64,000 nt of DNA. Origin: Nocardioides xinjiangensis (lineage in GTDB: Bacteria; Actinomycetota; Actinomycetes; Propionibacteriales; Nocardioidaceae). Below, one piece after another: positions 42,447 to 54,528 of this stretch. Under the pieces are notes generated by a model. It ran no database searches. It had not been told where the DNA came from and saw nothing but the letters and a program-made list of their open reading frames with translations. Location of the stretch: assembly GCF_017916455.1 (NCBI RefSeq), contig NZ_JAFMSY010000001.1:1719977-1783976 (forward strand), given 5' to 3'. Made by a program: the position numbers and the translations under genes. How positions within the stretch are numbered: position 1 is the first letter of the stretch; each line of letters begins with the position of its first letter.

Positions 42447-43583
42447 GTGAAGTTCCGCGTCGAACGCGACGTCTTCGCCGATGCCGTCGCCTGGGCTGCC
42501 CGCAGCCTGCCGGTCCGTCCCAGCTCGCCGGTGCTCGCCGGCCTGCTGATCGAGGCGAGCGACGCCGGCCTGGTGCTCTCCACCTTCGACTACGAGACGT
42601 CGGCGCGCGCCACCCTCTCCGCGGAGGTCAACGACGAGGGCCGGGCGCTCGTCAGCGGCCGCCTCCTGGCCGACATCTGCCGCAGCCTGCCGGCCAAGCC
42701 CGTCGAGCTGACGCTCGAGGGCCCGCGCGTCTCGCTGACCTGCGGCTCGGCACGCTTCAGCCTCCAGACGATGCCGGTCGAGGACTACCCGACCCTGCCG
42801 GAGATGCCGTCGGCCACCGGCACCGTGTCCAGCGCCGACTTCGCGCACGCGGTCGCCCAGGCGGTCACCGCCGCGGGCCGCGACGACATGCTCCCCGTGC
42901 TCACCGGCGTCAGGATCGAGATCGACGGCTCGACCATGGCGCTGCTGGCCACCGACCGCTTCCGGCTCTCGCACCGTGAGCTGACCTGGAACCCCCAGTC
43001 CCCCGACGAGTCCGTCGCCGCCCTCGTCCCGGCCAAGGTGCTCGGCGACACCGCCAAGTCCCTCACCTCCGGCGCGGAGGTCACGATCGCGCTGAGCGCG
43101 AGCGGTGCCGGCGAGGGCCTGATTGGCTTCGAGGGCACCGGCCTGGGCGGCGTACGCCGCACCACCACCCGGCTGCTCGACGGCGAGTTCCCCAAGGTCC
43201 GCTCGCTCTTCCCGGCCGAGCACCTCACGGTCGCGAAGGTCAACAAGGCCGAGCTCATCGAGACCGTCAAGCGCGTCGCGCTCGTGGCCGAGCGCAACAC
43301 GGCGGTGCAGATGAAGTTCGCCGACAACCAGATCGTGCTCGACGCCGGCTCGGGCGACGAGGCCATGGCCACCGAGGCGGTCGACGCCGACATCACCGGC
43401 GACGACCTCACGACCGGCTTCAACCCCCAGTTCCTGCTCGACGGGCTGACCGCCATCGACGGCGAGCACGTCGACCTCGCCTTCACCCAGGCGACCAAGC
43501 CGGTCGTCATCTCGGGCACCGACGCCGACGACGACACCAGCTCCTTCCGCTACCTGCTGATGCCTCGGCGACTGCTCAGCTGA
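42447..43583 (+). CDS. dnaN: DNA polymerase III beta subunit (sliding clamp)
   Basis: Ring-shaped processivity clamp of the replicative polymerase. 378 residues in three similar domains; MKFRVERDVFADAVAWAARSLPVRPSSPVLAGLLIE at the start, LPVLTGVRIEIDGSTMALLATDRFRLSHREL in the middle, and the C-terminal FRYLLMPRRLLS typical of actinobacterial clamps (PVRL/MPxR end). GTG at 42447 with GAGGAG upstream. Confidence 0.97.
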   Translation: MKFRVERDVFADAVAWAARSLPVRPSSPVLAGLLIEASDAGLVLSTFDYETSARATLSAEVNDEGRALVSGRLLADICRSLPAKPVELTLEGPRVSLTCGSARFSLQTMPVEDYPTLPEMPSATGTVSSADFAHAVAQAVTAAGRDDMLPVLTGVRIEIDGSTMALLATDRFRLSHRELTWNPQSPDESVAALVPAKVLGDTAKSLTSGAEVTIALSASGAGEGLIGFEGTGLGGVRRTTTRLLDGEFPKVRSLFPAEHLTVAKVNKAELIETVKRVALVAERNTAVQMKFADNQIVLDAGSGDEAMATEAVDADITGDDLTTGFNPQFLLDGLTAIDGEHVDLAFTQATKPVVISGTDADDDTSSFRYLLMPRRLLS

Positions 43584-43639
43584 GCACCCGCGCGAGCGCT
43601 CGTCCCCGCTGGGCTGCTCGCGCGGCGAGGAGGGGAGGC

Positions 43640-43645
43640 TAGGCT
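43640..43645 (+). promoter_or_regulatory. -10 element, leaderless-type, of gnd
   Basis: TAGGCT, 6 nt, then ATG at 43652, with no Shine-Dalgarno sequence in the first position upstream. Confidence 0.5.
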
Positions 43646-43651
43646 CCGAGC

Positions 43652-44626
43652 ATGGACATCGGACTCGTCGGACTCGGCAAGATGGGCGGCAACATGCGCG
43701 AGCGCATGCGCCGCGCGGGACTCACCGTCGTGGGCTACGACCGCAACCCTGACGTGAGCGACGTGGACTCGCTGTCCGCGCTGGTGGAGGCCCTGCCCAG
43801 TCCCAAGGTCGTGTGGGTGATGGTGCCCGCCGGTGACCCCACGCGCGCCACGGTCGAGGAGCTCGCCGGGCTGCTCGGCGAGGGCGACGTGGTGGTCGAC
43901 GGCGGGAACTCGCGCTGGACCGACGACCTCGTCAACGCCGAGCTGCTGGCGGAGAAGGGCATCGGCTACGTCGACTGCGGCGTCTCCGGCGGCGTGTGGG
44001 GTCTCGAGAACGGCTACGCCCTGATGTACGGCGGCGACGAGGCCGACATCGCCCAGGTGCAGCCGGCGTTCGACGCCCTCGCCCCCGAGGGCGACTTCGG
44101 CTCGGTCCACGCGGGCAAGGTCGGAGCGGGCCACTTCTCCAAGATGGTCCACAACGGCATCGAGTACGCGATCATGCAGTCCTACGCCGAGGGCTGGGAG
44201 CTGCTCGAGGCGGCCGACGTGGTCGAGAACGTGACCGAGGTGTTCCGCTCGTGGCGTGAGGGCACCGTCATCCGCTCCTGGCTGCTCGACCTCATGGTCG
44301 CCGCGCTCGACGAGGACCCGGGCCTGAGCAAGGTCGCCGGCTACGCCGAGGACTCGGGCGAGGGCCGCTGGACGGTGGAGGCCGGCATCCAGCACGCCGT
44401 CGCCACGCCTGCGATCACCGCGGCGCTCTACGCACGCTTCGTCTCCCGGCAGGACGACAGCCCCGCGATGAAGGCCGTGGCGGCGATGCGCAACCAGTTC
44501 GGCGGGCACGCCGTGCGCACGCCCGCACCGAAGGGCGGCGACGTCGAGGACGGCGGCACGGCCGCCCAGACCGAGACCGCGCAGCAGGCCGGTGCCGGCA
44601 CCGATCAGGAGCCCAGCGAGAGCTGA
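43652..44626 (+). CDS. gnd: 6-phosphogluconate dehydrogenase, short (NAD-type) form
   Basis: Oxidises and decarboxylates 6-phosphogluconate to ribulose 5-phosphate. Rossmann motif MDIGLVGLGKMGGNM, DGGNSRWTDD, CGVSGGVWGLENGYALMYGG and GHFSKMVHNGIEYAIMQSYAEG (catalytic Lys and substrate contacts). At 324 residues it is the short form, which in many bacteria prefers NAD; the last 35 residues are a disordered tail. Its place between dnaN and recF is conserved in Streptomyces and related genera. Probably transcribed without a leader. Confidence 0.94.
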   Translation: MDIGLVGLGKMGGNMRERMRRAGLTVVGYDRNPDVSDVDSLSALVEALPSPKVVWVMVPAGDPTRATVEELAGLLGEGDVVVDGGNSRWTDDLVNAELLAEKGIGYVDCGVSGGVWGLENGYALMYGGDEADIAQVQPAFDALAPEGDFGSVHAGKVGAGHFSKMVHNGIEYAIMQSYAEGWELLEAADVVENVTEVFRSWREGTVIRSWLLDLMVAALDEDPGLSKVAGYAEDSGEGRWTVEAGIQHAVATPAITAALYARFVSRQDDSPAMKAVAAMRNQFGGHAVRTPAPKGGDVEDGGTAAQTETAQQAGAGTDQEPSES

Positions 44627-44632
44627 CGGCCC

Positions 44633-45790
44633 GTGCACGTCGCGCACCTGTCCCTCCACGACTTCCGCTCCTACGTCGACGTCGACGTCGCGCTGGAGCC
44701 GGGAGCCACCGCGTTCATCGGGCGCAACGGCCAGGGCAAGACGAACCTCGTCGAGGCGATCGACTACCTCTCGCGGCTGTCGTCGCACCGGGTGGCCACC
44801 GACGCCCCGCTGGTCCGCGCCGGCGCGGACCAGGCGGTCGTCCGGGCGTCGGTGGTGAAGGAGGGGCGCACCGCCCTGCTCGAGGTCGAGCTGAACCCGG
44901 GTCGCGCCAACCGCGCCCGCATCAACCGCTCCGCGCTGCCGCGCCCGCGCGAGATCATCGGGCTGGTGCGGACGGTGGTGTTCGCGCCGGACGACCTGAC
45001 CCTCGTCAAGGGTGACCCGTCGGACCGGCGGAAGTTCCTCGACGACCTGCTGGTCCTGCGTGCTCCCCGGCTCGCCGGTGTGCGCTCGGACTACGACCGC
45101 ATCCTCAAGCAGCGCAACAGCCTGCTCAAGACCGCCGGCATCGCCCGCGGGTCGTCGCGCGACGCCGCCCTGTCGACGCTCGAGATCTGGGACGACAACC
45201 TGGCGCGCACCGGCGCCGAGCTGCTCGGCGCCAGGCTGGCGCTGGTGGAGGACCTGCGGCCCTACCTCGGCAAGGCCTACGAGGCGGTCGCCCGGGGGGC
45301 CAGCCGCGACGACGCCGACCTGGAGTACCGCGCCAGCGTGGACCTCGACTCCGTGGGCCCGCAGCAGGAGGCGCTGCGGCAGGCGCTGCAGGAGGTGCTG
45401 CTGGGCGCGATCGCGTCGCGGCGCAAGGAGGAGCTCGACCGCGGCATCTCGCTCGTCGGACCGCACCGCGACGAGCTGCTGCTCACCCTCGGCGACCCCG
45501 AGCTCCGGCTCCCGGTCAAGGGGTACGCCTCGCACGGGGAGTCCTGGTCGTTCGCGCTCGCCCTGCGGCTGGCGTCCTACGACCTGCTCCGAGCCGACGG
45601 CGACGACCCGATCCTCGTCCTCGACGACGTCTTCGCCGAGCTCGACGCCGAGCGGCGCAACCAGCTCGCCCAGCTCGTGGCCGGCGCCGAGCAGGTGCTG
45701 GTCACCGCCGCCGTGGCAGCGGACGTGCCTCCGTCGCTCCAGGGCGTGCGGTTCCTGGTCGCGGACGGGACGGTCACCCGTGACGAGTGA
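44633..45790 (+). CDS. recF: DNA replication and repair protein RecF
   Basis: SMC-like ATPase that helps RecA load at gaps. 385 residues: [22 protein letters not shown], Walker [20 protein letters not shown] (about 27-45), signature region [13 protein letters not shown] and [20 protein letters not shown], and Walker [22 protein letters not shown] start at 44633, 6 nt after the gnd stop, with no clear ribosome site, so it may depend on translation from gnd. Confidence 0.96.
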   Translation: MHVAHLSLHDFRSYVDVDVALEPGATAFIGRNGQGKTNLVEAIDYLSRLSSHRVATDAPLVRAGADQAVVRASVVKEGRTALLEVELNPGRANRARINRSALPRPREIIGLVRTVVFAPDDLTLVKGDPSDRRKFLDDLLVLRAPRLAGVRSDYDRILKQRNSLLKTAGIARGSSRDAALSTLEIWDDNLARTGAELLGARLALVEDLRPYLGKAYEAVARGASRDDADLEYRASVDLDSVGPQQEALRQALQEVLLGAIASRRKEELDRGISLVGPHRDELLLTLGDPELRLPVKGYASHGESWSFALALRLASYDLLRADGDDPILVLDDVFAELDAERRNQLAQLVAGAEQVLVTAAVAADVPPSLQGVRFLVADGTVTRDE

Positions 45791-46364
45791 GGAGACGCCC
45801 GGTCCGGGCGGCGAGGACCACGAGGAGGCCGGCGTCGGCACGCCGGCTCCGGAGCACCACCCCGACGGTCTCGACCTCGCGCGCGCCGCCGCGCGCGCCG
45901 CGGCCACCGGTCCCGGCACCCCGCCCGCCCGCCGCGGGTCCTCCGCCGCGCGTCGGCGTACGACCGGACGCGTGAGGAGCAGGGCGTCCGGGGCCAGGCC
46001 CGACGACCGCGACCCGCAGCTGCTCGAGGAGGCGATCGGTCGCCTCGTCGCCAGCCACGGCTGGGAGGTCGACCTCAAGGTGCAGGGCGTGTTCGGCCGG
46101 TGGGTCGAGCTGGTGGGGACCGAGGTGGCCGACCACTGCACGCCGGAGTCCTTCGACGACGGGCGGCTCGTCGTGCGCACCGACTCCACCGCCTGGGCGA
46201 CCCAGCTCAAGCTGCTCGCGCCCACCGTCGTACGCCGGCTCAACGAGGAGCTGGGGCACGGCACCGTGACGGTGATCGACGTGCTCGGTCCGCACCTGCC
46301 GAGCTGGAGCAAGGGCCGGTTCTCCAGCCGCGACGGTCGCGGCCCGCGCGACACCTACGGCTGA
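45780..46364 (+). CDS. DciA-like protein (DUF721)
   Basis: 194 residues: a disordered N-terminus (1-75, acidic then Ala/Arg-rich) and a C-terminal DUF721/DciA domain (about 85-175: [65 protein letters not shown]). DciA loads the replicative helicase in bacteria without DnaC. The GTG lies within the recF 3' end (11-nt overlap), so the two are co-translated. Conserved recF-DUF721-gyrB order. Confidence 0.9.
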   Translation: MTSEETPGPGGEDHEEAGVGTPAPEHHPDGLDLARAAARAAATGPGTPPARRGSSAARRRTTGRVRSRASGARPDDRDPQLLEEAIGRLVASHGWEVDLKVQGVFGRWVELVGTEVADHCTPESFDDGRLVVRTDSTAWATQLKLLAPTVVRRLNEELGHGTVTVIDVLGPHLPSWSKGRFSSRDGRGPRDTYG

Positions 46365-46658
46365 GGCGTCGGGACGCGCGGGCCCCGGAGGCCCGCTCTG
46401 CCGATCTGGGAGGTCGTCGACCGCATGGGGGCCCACCGACCCCCCTGTTCGTCCGGCTGACAGGCCCTCACGGGGCCGTCAGGGGCACTTTTTCCGCCGG
46501 ATCCATCCCCAACCCCGGGTCGGTCCTTCGGTCCAGGGGCGCTGGCGGGTAGTATGGGCTCACGAGTCGCACGTCGTGTTGCCGTCGCAACCGCCGCGAC
46601 TCGACTCATGTCGAGCGTGCCCGGCGAAGGCCGGGCGCGATGAGCAGAAGGCCGTGCC
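46365..46658 (+). promoter_or_regulatory. gyrB upstream region
   Basis: 294 bp with no gene. It contains a -10 TAGTAT (46550-46555), about 100 nt before the gyrB start, then a long leader with a 7-bp hairpin GCCCGGC (46619-46625) / GCCGGGC (46630-46636) close to the ribosome site. Such a structured leader is compatible with supercoiling- or attenuation-linked control, but nothing in the sequence proves it. Confidence 0.5.
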
Positions 46659-48899
<2,241 letters not shown>

Positions 48900-48956
48900 G
48901 TCGCTAGTCCCCTCTACGACCAGCCCTAGACATCGTCAGACAGCAGGAGAGAACCC

Positions 48957-51680
48957 ATGACCGAGATCCCGACCGACCTCACCGCCGGACCCGGCGACGG
49001 CGGTGGCGACGAGCGCGTCGAGCAGGTCGAGCTGCAGCAGGTGATGCAGCAGTCCTACATCGACTACGCGATGACCGTCATCGTCGGTCGCGCGCTGCCC
49101 GACGTACGTGACGGGCTCAAGCCCGTGCACCGGCGCATCCTTTACGCGATGTACGACGGCGGCTACCGGCCCGACCGCGGCTTCTCGAAGTGCTCGCGCG
49201 TCGTCGGCGACGTGATGGGTCAGTACCACCCGCACGGCGACTCGGCGATCTACGACACCATGGTCCGCCTCGCCCAGCCGTGGGTGCTGCGCGCGCCGCT
49301 GATCAACGGGCAGGGCAACTTCGGCTCGCCGGGCAACGACTCCGCCGCCGCCATGCGGTACACCGAGTGCCGGATGGCGCCGCTGGCCATGGAGATGGTC
49401 CGCGACATCGACGAGGACACCGTCGACTTCCAGCCCAACTACGACGGTCGCTCGCAGGAGCCGACCATCCTGCCCAGCCGGTTCCCCAACCTGCTGGTCA
49501 ACGGCTCGGCCGGCATCGCGGTCGGCATGGCCACCAGCATCCCGCCGCACAACCTCGTCGAGGTCGCCGAGGGCGCGCGGTGGGCGCTCGAGCACCCCGA
49601 CGCGACCAAGGAGGAGCTGCAGGACGCGCTCGTCGAGCGGATCAAGGGCCCCGACTTCCCCAACGGTGCGCTGATCGTCGGCCGCCAGGGCATCGAGCAG
49701 GCCTACCGCACCGGCCGCGGGTCGATCACCCAGCGCGCGGTGGTGGAGATCGACGAGGACAGCAAGGGCCGCACGATGCTCGTCATCAGCGAGCTGCCCT
49801 ACCTCGTCAACCCCGACAACCTCGCGCTCAAGATCGCCGAGCTCGCCGACTCCGCTCGGGTGCAGGGCATCTCCGACGTCCGGGACGACACGTCCTCGCG
49901 CACCGGCCAGCGGCTGGTCGTCGTGCTCAAGCGCGACGCCGTCGCCCGCGTCGTGCTCAACAACCTGTTCAAGCACACCGAGCTGCAGACCAACTTCTCG
50001 GCCAACATGCTGGCGCTGGTCGACGGCGTGCCGCGCACGCTCAGCATCGACGCCTTCATCAGCCACTGGGTCACCCACCAGATCGAGGTCATCCAGCGGC
50101 GCACCCGTTTCCGCCTCGCCGAGGCCGAGCGCCAGGCCCACGTCTACCGCGGCCTGGTCAAGGCGCTCGACGCCCTCGACGAGGTCATCGCGCTCATCCG
50201 CCGCAGCCCCGACGTCGAGGAGGCGCGCACCGGGCTGATGGGGCTGCTCGAGATCGACGAGATCCAGGCCAACGCCATCCTCGAGATGCAGCTGCGCCGG
50301 CTCGCCGCCCTGGAGCGCCAGAAGATCCTCGACCGCCTCGCAGAGCTCGAGCGGGTCATCGCCGACCTCGAGGACATCCTCGCCAACGAGGCACGGCAGC
50401 GGCAGATCGTCTCCGACGAGCTCACCGAGATCGTCGACAAGTACGGCAACGAGCGGCGTACGCAGATCATCGCGGCCGACGGCGACCTCTCGATGGAGGA
50501 CCTGATCCCCGACGAGGACCTCGTCGTGTCGATCACCCGCGGCGGCTACGCCAAGCGCACCCGCGCCGACCAGTACCGCCTGCAGAAGCGCGGCGGCAAG
50601 GGCGTGCGCGGCGCGACGCTGCGCGGCGACGACGTCGTGCAGCACTTCATCGCGACCACCAACCACCACTGGCTGCTGTTCTTCACCACGGCCGGCCGGG
50701 TCTACCGCACCAAGGCCTACAACCTGCCGGAGGCCGCGCGCGACGCGAAGGGTGGACACGTGGCGGGGCTGCTGAGCTTCCAGCCCGACGAGGACATCGC
50801 CCAGGTGCTCGCGATCCGCGACTACGAGCAGGCGCCCTACCTCGTGCTCGCCACCCGCACCGGACTGGTGAAGAAGACCAGGCTCGCCGACTACAACAGC
50901 CCGCGGCAGGCGGGCGTCATCGCGATCAACTTCCGCGAGGACGACGACGAGCTGATCGGCGCCGAGCTGGTCAACGGCGACGACGACATCCTGCTCGTCT
51001 CGCGCAAGGGCCAGTCGATCCGCTTCAAGGCCGACGACGAGCAGCTGCGCCCGATGGGCCGGGCCACGGGCGGGGTGCGCGGCATGAAGTTCCGCGACGG
51101 CGACTCGTTGCTGTCCATGTCGGTGATCCGCGCCGCACAGATCGAGGCCGAGGAGGCCGTCGAGGGCGACGCCGCGGACTCCGACGAGGTGAAGGAGCAG
51201 TACGTCTTCACGATCACCGACGGCGGTTTCGCCAAGCGCAGCCGCATCAGCGAGTACCGGCTCCAGACCCGCGGCGGCCTGGGGATCAAGGCGATGTCGC
51301 TGTCCAACGAGGACCGCGGCGGCCTCGTCGGAGCCTTCATCGTGGAGGAGGGCGACGAGGTCCTGTCGATCACCAGCGGTGGTCAGGTCGTGCGCAGCCC
51401 CATCGACGAGAACTTCCGGCCCACCGGCCGCTCGACCATGGGCGTGAAGTTCGTGTCGCCCAAGTCCGGGGACTCCGTCGCCGTGGTCGCCCGCTCGGTC
51501 GAGGCCAAGGTCGCCGAGGAGGTGGAGGAGCAGGTCGCGGAGAGCGCCGCCGCCGTGGACGCCGAGGCCCGCGAGTCCGCAGCCGTTTCGCCCGACGTGG
51601 TCGACGATGCAACAATCGAGGGTCAGGACGCTGTCGAAGCACCTGCCGACGCCCCCGACGAGCACCCCGAGGATGAGTGA
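48957..51680 (+). CDS. gyrA: DNA gyrase subunit A
   Basis: DNA-cutting subunit of gyrase. 907 residues: breakage-reunion domain with [21 protein letters not shown], the quinolone region [20 protein letters not shown] (Ser and Asp at the sites where resistance mutations occur are wild type) and [11 protein letters not shown] with catalytic Tyr. A long coiled region leads to a C-terminal beta-pinwheel with GyrA box QKRGGKG. The final ~70 residues are an acidic Ala/Glu tail. The 57-nt gap after gyrB contains an AGGAGAG ribosome site. Confidence 0.97.
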   Translation: MTEIPTDLTAGPGDGGGDERVEQVELQQVMQQSYIDYAMTVIVGRALPDVRDGLKPVHRRILYAMYDGGYRPDRGFSKCSRVVGDVMGQYHPHGDSAIYDTMVRLAQPWVLRAPLINGQGNFGSPGNDSAAAMRYTECRMAPLAMEMVRDIDEDTVDFQPNYDGRSQEPTILPSRFPNLLVNGSAGIAVGMATSIPPHNLVEVAEGARWALEHPDATKEELQDALVERIKGPDFPNGALIVGRQGIEQAYRTGRGSITQRAVVEIDEDSKGRTMLVISELPYLVNPDNLALKIAELADSARVQGISDVRDDTSSRTGQRLVVVLKRDAVARVVLNNLFKHTELQTNFSANMLALVDGVPRTLSIDAFISHWVTHQIEVIQRRTRFRLAEAERQAHVYRGLVKALDALDEVIALIRRSPDVEEARTGLMGLLEIDEIQANAILEMQLRRLAALERQKILDRLAELERVIADLEDILANEARQRQIVSDELTEIVDKYGNERRTQIIAADGDLSMEDLIPDEDLVVSITRGGYAKRTRADQYRLQKRGGKGVRGATLRGDDVVQHFIATTNHHWLLFFTTAGRVYRTKAYNLPEAARDAKGGHVAGLLSFQPDEDIAQVLAIRDYEQAPYLVLATRTGLVKKTRLADYNSPRQAGVIAINFREDDDELIGAELVNGDDDILLVSRKGQSIRFKADDEQLRPMGRATGGVRGMKFRDGDSLLSMSVIRAAQIEAEEAVEGDAADSDEVKEQYVFTITDGGFAKRSRISEYRLQTRGGLGIKAMSLSNEDRGGLVGAFIVEEGDEVLSITSGGQVVRSPIDENFRPTGRSTMGVKFVSPKSGDSVAVVARSVEAKVAEEVEEQVAESAAAVDAEARESAAVSPDVVDDATIEGQDAVEAPADAPDEHPEDE

Positions 51681-51683
51681 GCC

Positions 51684-52229
51684 ATGTCGGAACGCACCGC
51701 GACTCCCCGACGTACGTCCGGGAACGAGCCGGAGAAGCGGTCCCTGACGGGGCGGCTCCAGGACACGCTGTCCAACGCGGCCGAGGAGCACCGCGCGAAC
51801 GCCACGCCGCGTGACGCCCGGGGCAACCGCGTGCGTCGTACGCCGGGGCGCCAGCCGCGGCGCGCCCGCCTGCGGCTGACCCGCATCGACCCGTGGTCGG
51901 TGATGAAGACGTCGTTCCTGCTCTCGGTCGCCTTCGGTGTCGTCACCTTCGTCGCCATCTTCATGGTGTGGTCGGTGCTCGGCGCGGCCGGCGTGTGGGA
52001 CTCCATCAACTCCGCCGTGGCCAGCATCGTCGAGGGCGACAGCGGCAACTCCTCCTTCGACGTCACCGACTACGTCGGCATGTCGCGGGTGCTGGGCTTC
52101 ACCCTCCTGGTGTCGGTGCTCGACGTCGTGCTGATCACCGCGATCGCGACGCTGACGGCCTTCCTCTACAACCTCGCGGCCGCCCTGCTCGGCGGCATCG
52201 AGGTCACCCTCGCAGAGGACGAGAAGTGA
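51684..52229 (+). CDS. DUF3566 family membrane protein
   Basis: 181 residues: a disordered, Arg-rich N-terminus (1-65), then two transmembrane helices (about 75-100 and 137-160) and a short acidic end. The conserved part reads RLTRIDPWSVMKTSFLLSVAFGVVTF and DYVGMSRVLGFTLLVSVLDVVLITAIATLTAFLYNLAAALLGGIEVTL. This family follows gyrA throughout Actinobacteria (as Rv0007 in M. tuberculosis); function unknown. It starts 3 nt after the gyrA stop. Confidence 0.92.
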   Translation: MSERTATPRRTSGNEPEKRSLTGRLQDTLSNAAEEHRANATPRDARGNRVRRTPGRQPRRARLRLTRIDPWSVMKTSFLLSVAFGVVTFVAIFMVWSVLGAAGVWDSINSAVASIVEGDSGNSSFDVTDYVGMSRVLGFTLLVSVLDVVLITAIATLTAFLYNLAAALLGGIEVTLAEDEK

Positions 52230-52265
52230 GCCGGAGCCGAGCGGTGCTCCTGGGGCGACCCTCGA

Positions 52266-52296
52266 TTGGCACCGCCTGACCGCGGTCAGGTAACCT
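52266..52296 (+). promoter_or_regulatory. tRNA-Ile promoter with a palindrome in the spacer
   Basis: -35-like TTGGCA (52266-52271) and -10-like TAACCT (52291-52296), separated by 19 nt, of which 52275-52290 is the perfect 16-bp palindrome CCTGACCGCGGTCAGG. The tRNA starts 27 nt after the -10. Confidence 0.5.
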
Positions 52297-52322
52297 TCGG
52301 CGTCGCCGCTTGCGGCGCATGC

Positions 52323-52396
52323 GGGCCTATAGCTCAGACGGTTAGAGCGCTTCCCTGATAAGGAAGAGGTCACAGGTTCAAGTCCTGTTAGGCCCA
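52323..52396 (+). tRNA. tRNA-Ile (GAT anticodon)
   Basis: 74-nt cloverleaf: acceptor GGGCCTA / TAGGCCC, D-arm AGCTC...GAGC, anticodon stem CTTCC / GGAAG with loop CTGATAA (anticodon GAT at 52357-52359), and T-arm ACAGG-TTCAAGT-CCTGT. CCA is not encoded. Confidence 0.97.
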
Positions 52397-52430
52397 CTCC
52401 CGTTCGTCGTCCGATCCCGAGGAGAGTGGC

Positions 52431-52556
52431 GTGAAGAAGCTCCTGCTGGTCGCCCTCGCCGCCGCCGGCGCGGCGTTCGCGAAGCGGAAGATGGACGAGG
52501 GCAGGAACGAGCAGGCCCTGTGGGCCGAGGCCACCGACCCCGTCGACAAGGCCTGA
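52431..52556 (+). CDS. DLW-39 family small protein
   Basis: 41-residue protein [20 protein letters not shown] then [21 protein letters not shown]. The hydrophobic N-terminus, basic KRK and conserved E-Q-x-LWxEATD end match the tiny DLW-39 family found between the tRNA-Ile and tRNA-Ala genes after gyrA in Actinobacteria. GTG start with GAGGAGAG about 8 nt upstream. Function unknown. Confidence 0.88.
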   Translation: MKKLLLVALAAAGAAFAKRKMDEGRNEQALWAEATDPVDKA

Positions 52557-52586
52557 GCCCGATCCACCCGGCGCCGCAGGCGCTGC

Positions 52587-52659
52587 GGGGCCTTGGCGCA
52601 ATTGGTAGCGCACCTGCTTTGCAAGCAGGGGGTTAGGGGTTCGAGTCCCCTAGGCTCCA
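52587..52659 (+). tRNA. tRNA-Ala (TGC anticodon)
   Basis: 73-nt cloverleaf: acceptor GGGGCCT / AGGCTCC (one G-T pair), anticodon stem CCTGC / GCAGG with loop TTTGCAA (anticodon TGC at 52620-52622), T-arm AGGGG-TTCGAGT-CCCCT. CCA is not encoded. Confidence 0.97.
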
Positions 52660-52716
52660 CCGACAGGCTGACGGCGTGCGTCGGCGATCCCGAAGCGGCC
52701 GCATCCTGCCGAGCGG

Positions 52717-54528
52717 TCAGCAGACGCGGAGGCGGAAGGTCCGCCGTGTCGACACGTCCGACCCGACGAGGGTCACCTGGACGTCGAACCGACCGCGCCG
52801 CCGGGCCGCTCCCACGACGACGATCCGCCCACCGCGCCGGCGCGCCTCGAGGCCGGGCGCCAGGCCGCGGATCCTGGCTGTCACGGCAGTACCGGTGAAC
52901 TCGATGACCCCGCGGTAACGCTCCTTCCGCGTCGCCCGTGGCAGACGAGGGTCCGTGGTGAACGTCGGCGGCCGTGCGACGACAGTCGTGGACACGGAGG
53001 TCGCGGAGCCGGTCGGAGCGGCCCCGGGGGTGGGGCCTGGGGTGGGCACCGGGGTGGGCACCGGGGTGGGCGTCGGGGTGGGCTCCGGCTGCGTGGTGTC
53101 GCTGCTCGCGTGCAGGACCACCTGGTAGGCGCCGAGCGACCCGTAGTCGTCGTAGCCGCCCGGCGCGAGTGGGTCGCCGAAGCCGGTGCCGTCCACCAGG
53201 GCGACGTACGTCCTGGGGGTGTCGGGCAGCGTCACGTTCCACGTCGCGTGCAGGGAGGCGTCGTTCGCCGTGTCGCTCGTCGGGTTGACGGTGGCCACGC
53301 GGGCGCCCGCCTCGTCCAGGACGGTGAGCGCGATGTCGCTGTCCGACACCCCCTGGCCTCCTGCGACCGAGAGCTGCGTCGCGCCTGACGCGACGAAGGC
53401 GAAGGCGTCCACGTCGGTGCGCGAGCCGATGATCCCGCCGACGGGGACGTCTGCGACGAGACGGGTGGCGCCGGCGGAGGTGGCGCCGTGGTCGTCGACC
53501 CGCAACGGCGCCGCACCGGCGACGATCGCGATGTCGTCCTCCTTGTTGGTGGCGCCGGCGTACCGCCCGTTCGACCACTGGGACAGACGCTTGTTGTACG
53601 ACGCCCCCATGAGCGGCGCCCAGCCGTTGGCACCGGCGTAGTACGCCGAATTCGACGTCCCGTCGTGGTGCAGGCCGAAGTTGTGGCCGACCTCGTGGGA
53701 GATGGCCTGGGCGACGTTGTACCCGTTGAGGCCCGTGCCATCGGTGAAGACCCACGCCGGTTGGTAGTAGCCACCACCCACGCTGTCGAAGACGTCGATG
53801 TAGGCGACGCCGCCACAGCTGCAGCGCTCGCGCACAGCGTTGGTGGGGGTGATGACCACACGTGTGCCGTACGTCGTGTCCGAGGGCGAGGACCTGACGA
53901 TCGCCGCGGGGTCGGGTTCACGCGTCGTGACGTTGACGTCGAACGCGGCGAAGTCCTCGGCGACCGTGCGCCAGGCCAGGTGGATCGCAGCGCGCTCGGC
54001 GTCGTCGAACCTCGCGTCGACCGGGGCGTTCAGGGAGTATGCGGGCGAGGTGATGGTGGTGCCGTACGTCTGGTTCCACGCGGTGCCGGTGGTGGTGTCG
54101 CCGGTGAAGTCGAGGTAGATGGTGCGCGCCGACCCAGGCAGCGACGAGAGGTCCAGCACGTCGGACGGCACCGCCGCACCGGCGGTCGCGGGGGCGGCGC
54201 TGCTGGGCGCACCCTCCCCGGCGTGCTCGTCGTGACCGCGGGCGGGCTCGGTGTAGAACACCGCGCCGCAGCGGTCGACCCAGGCGCGGGGGTCCGCGAC
54301 CACCGTGGACAGACCCGTGGCGGTGAGGTCGTTGCGCTCGCGCACGGCGGCGAGGTCGGCGTGCCGCACCTTGCTGGCGCGCACCGGCTCAGCGAAGGCG
54401 TCCGTGGAGCATCCGGCAGCCCCGCCCCGGGGCTGCGACGCCTGCCCGGCCGAGACCGGAGGGGCGGCCGTCACCACAACGGACACGACGGCGGCGAGCA
54501 CGAGGAGGGCGGAGCACGAGCGGAGCAT
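52717..54528 (-). CDS. secreted metzincin-type zinc metalloprotease
   Basis: 603-residue exported protein: signal peptide (about 1-27, MLRSCSALLVLAAVVSVVVT), a Cys-containing propeptide-like region, a metalloprotease domain with YNVAQAISHEVGHNFGLHHD (HExxHxxGxxHD; three zinc His and an Asp) and a Met-turn-like GWAPLMGASY. Beta-rich domains follow (DDHGATSAGATRLVADVPVGG, DVDAFAFVASGATQLSV, like bacterial pre-peptidase C-terminal domains), then a Thr/Pro linker and a final basic module. A longer reading from 54561 exists, but ATG 54528 gives a clean signal peptide. Not part of the conserved origin set, so probably an accessory gene. Confidence 0.88.
   Translation of the reverse strand: MLRSCSALLVLAAVVSVVVTAAPPVSAGQASQPRGGAAGCSTDAFAEPVRASKVRHADLAAVRERNDLTATGLSTVVADPRAWVDRCGAVFYTEPARGHDEHAGEGAPSSAAPATAGAAVPSDVLDLSSLPGSARTIYLDFTGDTTTGTAWNQTYGTTITSPAYSLNAPVDARFDDAERAAIHLAWRTVAEDFAAFDVNVTTREPDPAAIVRSSPSDTTYGTRVVITPTNAVRERCSCGGVAYIDVFDSVGGGYYQPAWVFTDGTGLNGYNVAQAISHEVGHNFGLHHDGTSNSAYYAGANGWAPLMGASYNKRLSQWSNGRYAGATNKEDDIAIVAGAAPLRVDDHGATSAGATRLVADVPVGGIIGSRTDVDAFAFVASGATQLSVAGGQGVSDSDIALTVLDEAGARVATVNPTSDTANDASLHATWNVTLPDTPRTYVALVDGTGFGDPLAPGGYDDYGSLGAYQVVLHASSDTTQPEPTPTPTPVPTPVPTPGPTPGAAPTGSATSVSTTVVARPPTFTTDPRLPRATRKERYRGVIEFTGTAVTARIRGLAPGLEARRRGGRIVVVGAARRRGRFDVQVTLVGSDVSTRRTFRLRVC

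Noticed and set aside
40464-43469. Very long open frame on the minus strand across dnaA and dnaN
   Set aside because: It is antisense to two certain genes, has no recognisable domain and biased composition (Val/Asp/Leu/His from GC-rich complementary codons). High GC content makes such shadows common.
43550-46354. Long minus-strand open frame across gnd, recF and dciA
   Set aside because: Shadow of three well-supported plus-strand genes, with no domain.
48936-52613. Open frame of over 1200 codons antisense to gyrA
   Set aside because: Same reason; it also runs through the tRNA-Ile gene and the DLW-39 gene.
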